Positions 62,268 through 64,000 of a stretch of 64,000 bases of DNA are shown in pieces (within the stretch, counting starts at the first letter, position 1; each line of letters begins with the position of its first letter). The notes beneath the pieces were generated by a model. It ran no database searches. It saw only the letters and a program-made list of their open reading frames with translations, and was not told where the DNA came from. Source of the DNA: Heliopora coerulea (Eukaryota; Cnidaria; Anthozoa; Scleralcyonacea; Helioporidae). The DNA lies in NCBI GenBank assembly GCA_030142905.1, contig JASJOG010000260.1:186001-250000 (forward strand), in the 5' to 3' direction. A program made the position numbers and the translations under genes.

Positions 62268-62985
62268 ACTATGATCACCTTGGAAAGAATCCGGGCCAAG
62301 TGAGAGGTTGCACCACTCCTCAACCACGCTACAACTTCACGGAAGAATTCTATAATCCAAGCTTCTATAAGTTTCACTGGTGCTTGCCTGACTGTGCAGC
62401 CGTAAATGAAACAGCCAAACTCAAGAAGGTTCACATGGAAACCAGCGTAAAAAAGAGAACTTACGAAACGCATAAAAAATGTTTTTTTATAGTAAATAAA
62501 AACAAAAGAAATATTTTGCCTAATTGAAATTTTATTATCCCTTATGTATAGTAGAATGTTGTTAATGGTCGTCTGTTGGCGCTATAGAATGCCCTTCGAT
62601 GAAAATGGTTGCGTATCTACTCTAATGAATGTCGATTGAATAAAATGAATGTATTTTTCGTTAATGAGTTTGAGGTTGGCATTAATGATAGTATATGCTC
62701 TGGTAATGAACAGCACAAGGTGTAATAAATTGCTTAAAGGCCAAATATTACAATAAATAAATAAACAAATGCACAGAAATAACATACGTTTCCCGTTCAT
62801 TTTCCCCGATTTCAAAGTTTCCATTGGCGATTAACATTGGCTCACTTAAAATATTTCTTGTTAACCTTCCTACTGATGCTGTTATGGATAGCCTTATTTA
62901 TTGTGGACTGCACCTCGGGCCATCAAGAAAGAGGATTTTGTTCAGGTGGAAAACACGGCAGTTTGAAAAACGTTCATTTGCAATA
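62268..62985 (+). pseudogene. Degenerate tandem copy of exons 4 and 5 of the growth-factor-like gene
   Basis: 62268-62502 encodes CTTPQPRYNFTEEF, NPSFYKFHWCLPDC and KRTYETHKKC, parallel to exon 4 (CTIPHPRYRFTSDG, PSFYKYHQCLPLC, KRITYRSATKC). 62814-62985 matches exon 5 at DNA level (TCCATTGGCG, AAAATATTTCTTGTT, GAGGATTTTGTT, AGGTGGAA...GTTTGAAAAAC). The exon-5 copy has an internal deletion and frame changes. No copy of exons 1-3 is present, and a repeat (62521-62727) separates the two parts. The exon-4 copy lies within an open frame of 110 codons, so it could still be transcribed in the 3' UTR. AATAAA at 62495-62500 may end the upstream transcript. Confidence 0.78.
62521..62727. repeat. R1 repeat, copy 3
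   Basis: Opposite orientation to copy 1. It includes GTTTGAGGTTGGCATTAATGATAGT, the uninterrupted form of the site where the hAT element entered copy 1. It lies between the two parts of the duplicated 3' exons. Confidence 0.85.
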
Positions 62986-63684
62986 CTTGTATGCTTTGAC
63001 CAACGACCAAAGTTTACTTGCGGAAAAGTTTATGCCAACTTGCTGAAAGCCTCGTGTGTTATTCACTGCTGAGTTGCCACTACACAATATAATTTCAATT
63101 AGTGCTACGAGAAGAAGTGTATTTGTTATTAAACGTCTACGAAAAGCAAGGAAGGGTTGGAGGACGCCTCAACAGTCGTAAACTCGCCGGACTTTTACAA
63201 ACCGTCCCAACGCAAGAGGGGTTATCAGCGGCGTAATTACAAGGGAGGCTTAGGGGACCCGCCCCCACCAACTTCCCCTGGGCCACTCCAGCAGACGGAA
63301 TGACGTAATCTTCAATCACTATCTAATCAGATATTTCCACAAATGCAGACGTACAAAAGGACGCATTTCATGAGCAAATCTGTACTTCTTACTGCCTCCC
63401 CCTACGCCACGCCACCAGAAATGTCCTAGTGAGGTCACTAGGACACATCTGATCACTAATATCTTTCATGACATGAAGTTAGTTTACAATATTATTACCG
63501 ATGAAATATGACTTGTACTTTTTAAGGCGAGTCGAATTGGAAATTTTACCGCTAAGAATGAAAGTTAAGGAAGTAATCTTGTTGGTTTGTTTTCACCTTT
63601 TACTAACAACAATTAAGACTTTGGTCCGAAATTGCGACTTTCCGGTCGGTAATGTGACTTAAAAATTGAGTACCGGCGACCTAA
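62986..63684. other. Non-coding stretch before the right-edge element
   Basis: Beyond the broken exon-5 copy I see no exon, no inverted repeat and no simple tract. It is bounded on the right by a putative transposon end at 63685. Confidence 0.4.
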
Positions 63685-64000
63685 GGGCCCATTTATATGG
63701 TCTCGGGTACCCGAGACAACTTTACCGAGCGTTTACATGAAGTTTGAACAACCGATGTATTCAGCGAGGCCAGGTCGTATTCATCTTCGTTCATCTCCTT
63801 TACAGGTTTTTGAGGCGCACTGACCTCCTTGGGACCAAAGTCACTTTCTTCGTAAAGCAAAGCCATAGCTTTTCTCACCTCGTCATACAATTTCACCTTG
63901 TCGCTGTTAAAGTCTACGGAGTTGAATTCACAAATATTTTTGTACTCTTTGACACAATATATCAAACGTTTTACCATTTTGTTTGTCCACAACCACTTTG
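63685..64000. mobile_element. Putative Harbinger-type transposon terminus, running off the window
   Basis: TAA (63682-63684) is followed by GGGCCCATTTATATGGTCTC, then the palindrome TCTCGGGTACCCGAGA. The GGG-terminus preceded by a T-A-A triplet resembles the other GGG-ended elements in this window. The Myb/SANT-like ORF reads outward from inside and stops within the terminus. The other end is not visible. Confidence 0.5.
63693..64000 (-). CDS. Myb/SANT-like DNA-binding protein, partial (open to the right edge)
   Basis: The frame is open from the window edge to a TAA at 63693. It reads WLWTNKMVKRLIYCVKEYK, ICEFNSVDFNSDK, LYDEVRKAMALLYEE, SDFGPKEV, then an acidic tail. A tryptophan-led helix followed by L-x-x-C-x-x-E-Y-K and a D-F-x-x-D-K-x-x-x-Y-x-x-V-R-x-x-M pattern is typical of trihelix/Myb-SANT domains common in cnidarian genomes. 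PIF/Harbinger transposons encode a Myb-like partner of their transposase, and this ORF lies directly inside a GGG-type terminus. It may therefore be that partner and not a host gene. The last ten codons are encoded by the terminus itself. Confidence 0.55.
   Translation of the reverse strand, partial: KWLWTNKMVKRLIYCVKEYKNICEFNSVDFNSDKVKLYDEVRKAMALLYEESDFGPKEVSAPQKPVKEMNEDEYDLASLNTSVVQTSCKRSVKLSRVPETI

Noticed and set aside
62195..62527. 110-codon ORF as an independent gene
   Set aside because: Its first 25 codons are the out-of-frame end of exon 5; the rest is a duplicated exon 4 without signal peptide or anchor.

Overview
The window looks like nuclear DNA of an invertebrate animal, most likely a cnidarian (anthozoan). 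The evidence is multi-exon genes with small introns, animal-specific families (polycystin-1, ALC1/CHD1L, a PDGF/VEGF-like factor), and AT-rich intergenic DNA full of microsatellites, foldback elements and tRNA-derived SINEs. The species call is inference. All exon models were built by hand from AG/GT sites, reading frame and intron phase.

Layout. (1) 1-17134, minus strand: a polycystin-1-like gene. Its start lies at 17134, and 18 exons in phase encode a signal peptide, WSC domain, PKD repeats, REJ region, divergent GPS, first membrane segment, PLAT domain and further membrane segments. The channel-like C-terminus lies beyond the left edge. (2) 20053-34845, minus strand: a complete CHD1L/ALC1 chromatin remodeller of 34 coding exons (about 977 aa), with SNF2 helicase lobes and a macro domain. 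It also has a C-terminal BRCT domain, which human CHD1L lacks. (3) 37096-39487, plus strand: an M14 carboxypeptidase (M/D/E/N type) with a C-terminal membrane anchor, 3 exons. (4) 44377-48872, plus strand: a compact seven-blade WD40 protein with a predicted N-myristoylation signal, 4 exons. (5) 55938-62220, plus strand: a predicted membrane-anchored PDGF/VEGF-like cystine-knot protein, 5 exons. A degenerate tandem copy of its last two exons follows. (6) 63693 to the right edge, minus strand: a Myb/SANT-like ORF abutting a putative Harbinger-type terminus.

Mobile DNA. A hAT deletion derivative (57091-58139) with a perfect 8-bp target duplication sits inside an older repeat. A second copy of that repeat at 62.5-62.7 kb preserves the unoccupied site. 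At least six further foldback or MITE-like elements and several SINE copies lie in introns and intergenic DNA. Long simple-sequence tracts (GGAA, CT, GGTATGATAT, GAAA, TA) fill introns of the polycystin and CHD1L genes and create spurious low-complexity ORFs.

The genes do not form a functional cluster; each acts in a different compartment (plasma or ciliary membrane, nucleus, cell surface, membrane-associated cytoplasm, cell surface). The most unusual items are the helicase-macro-BRCT architecture, the anchored growth factor with an unrecognised cysteine module and its broken duplicate, and the polycystin GPS without the usual cleavage triad.
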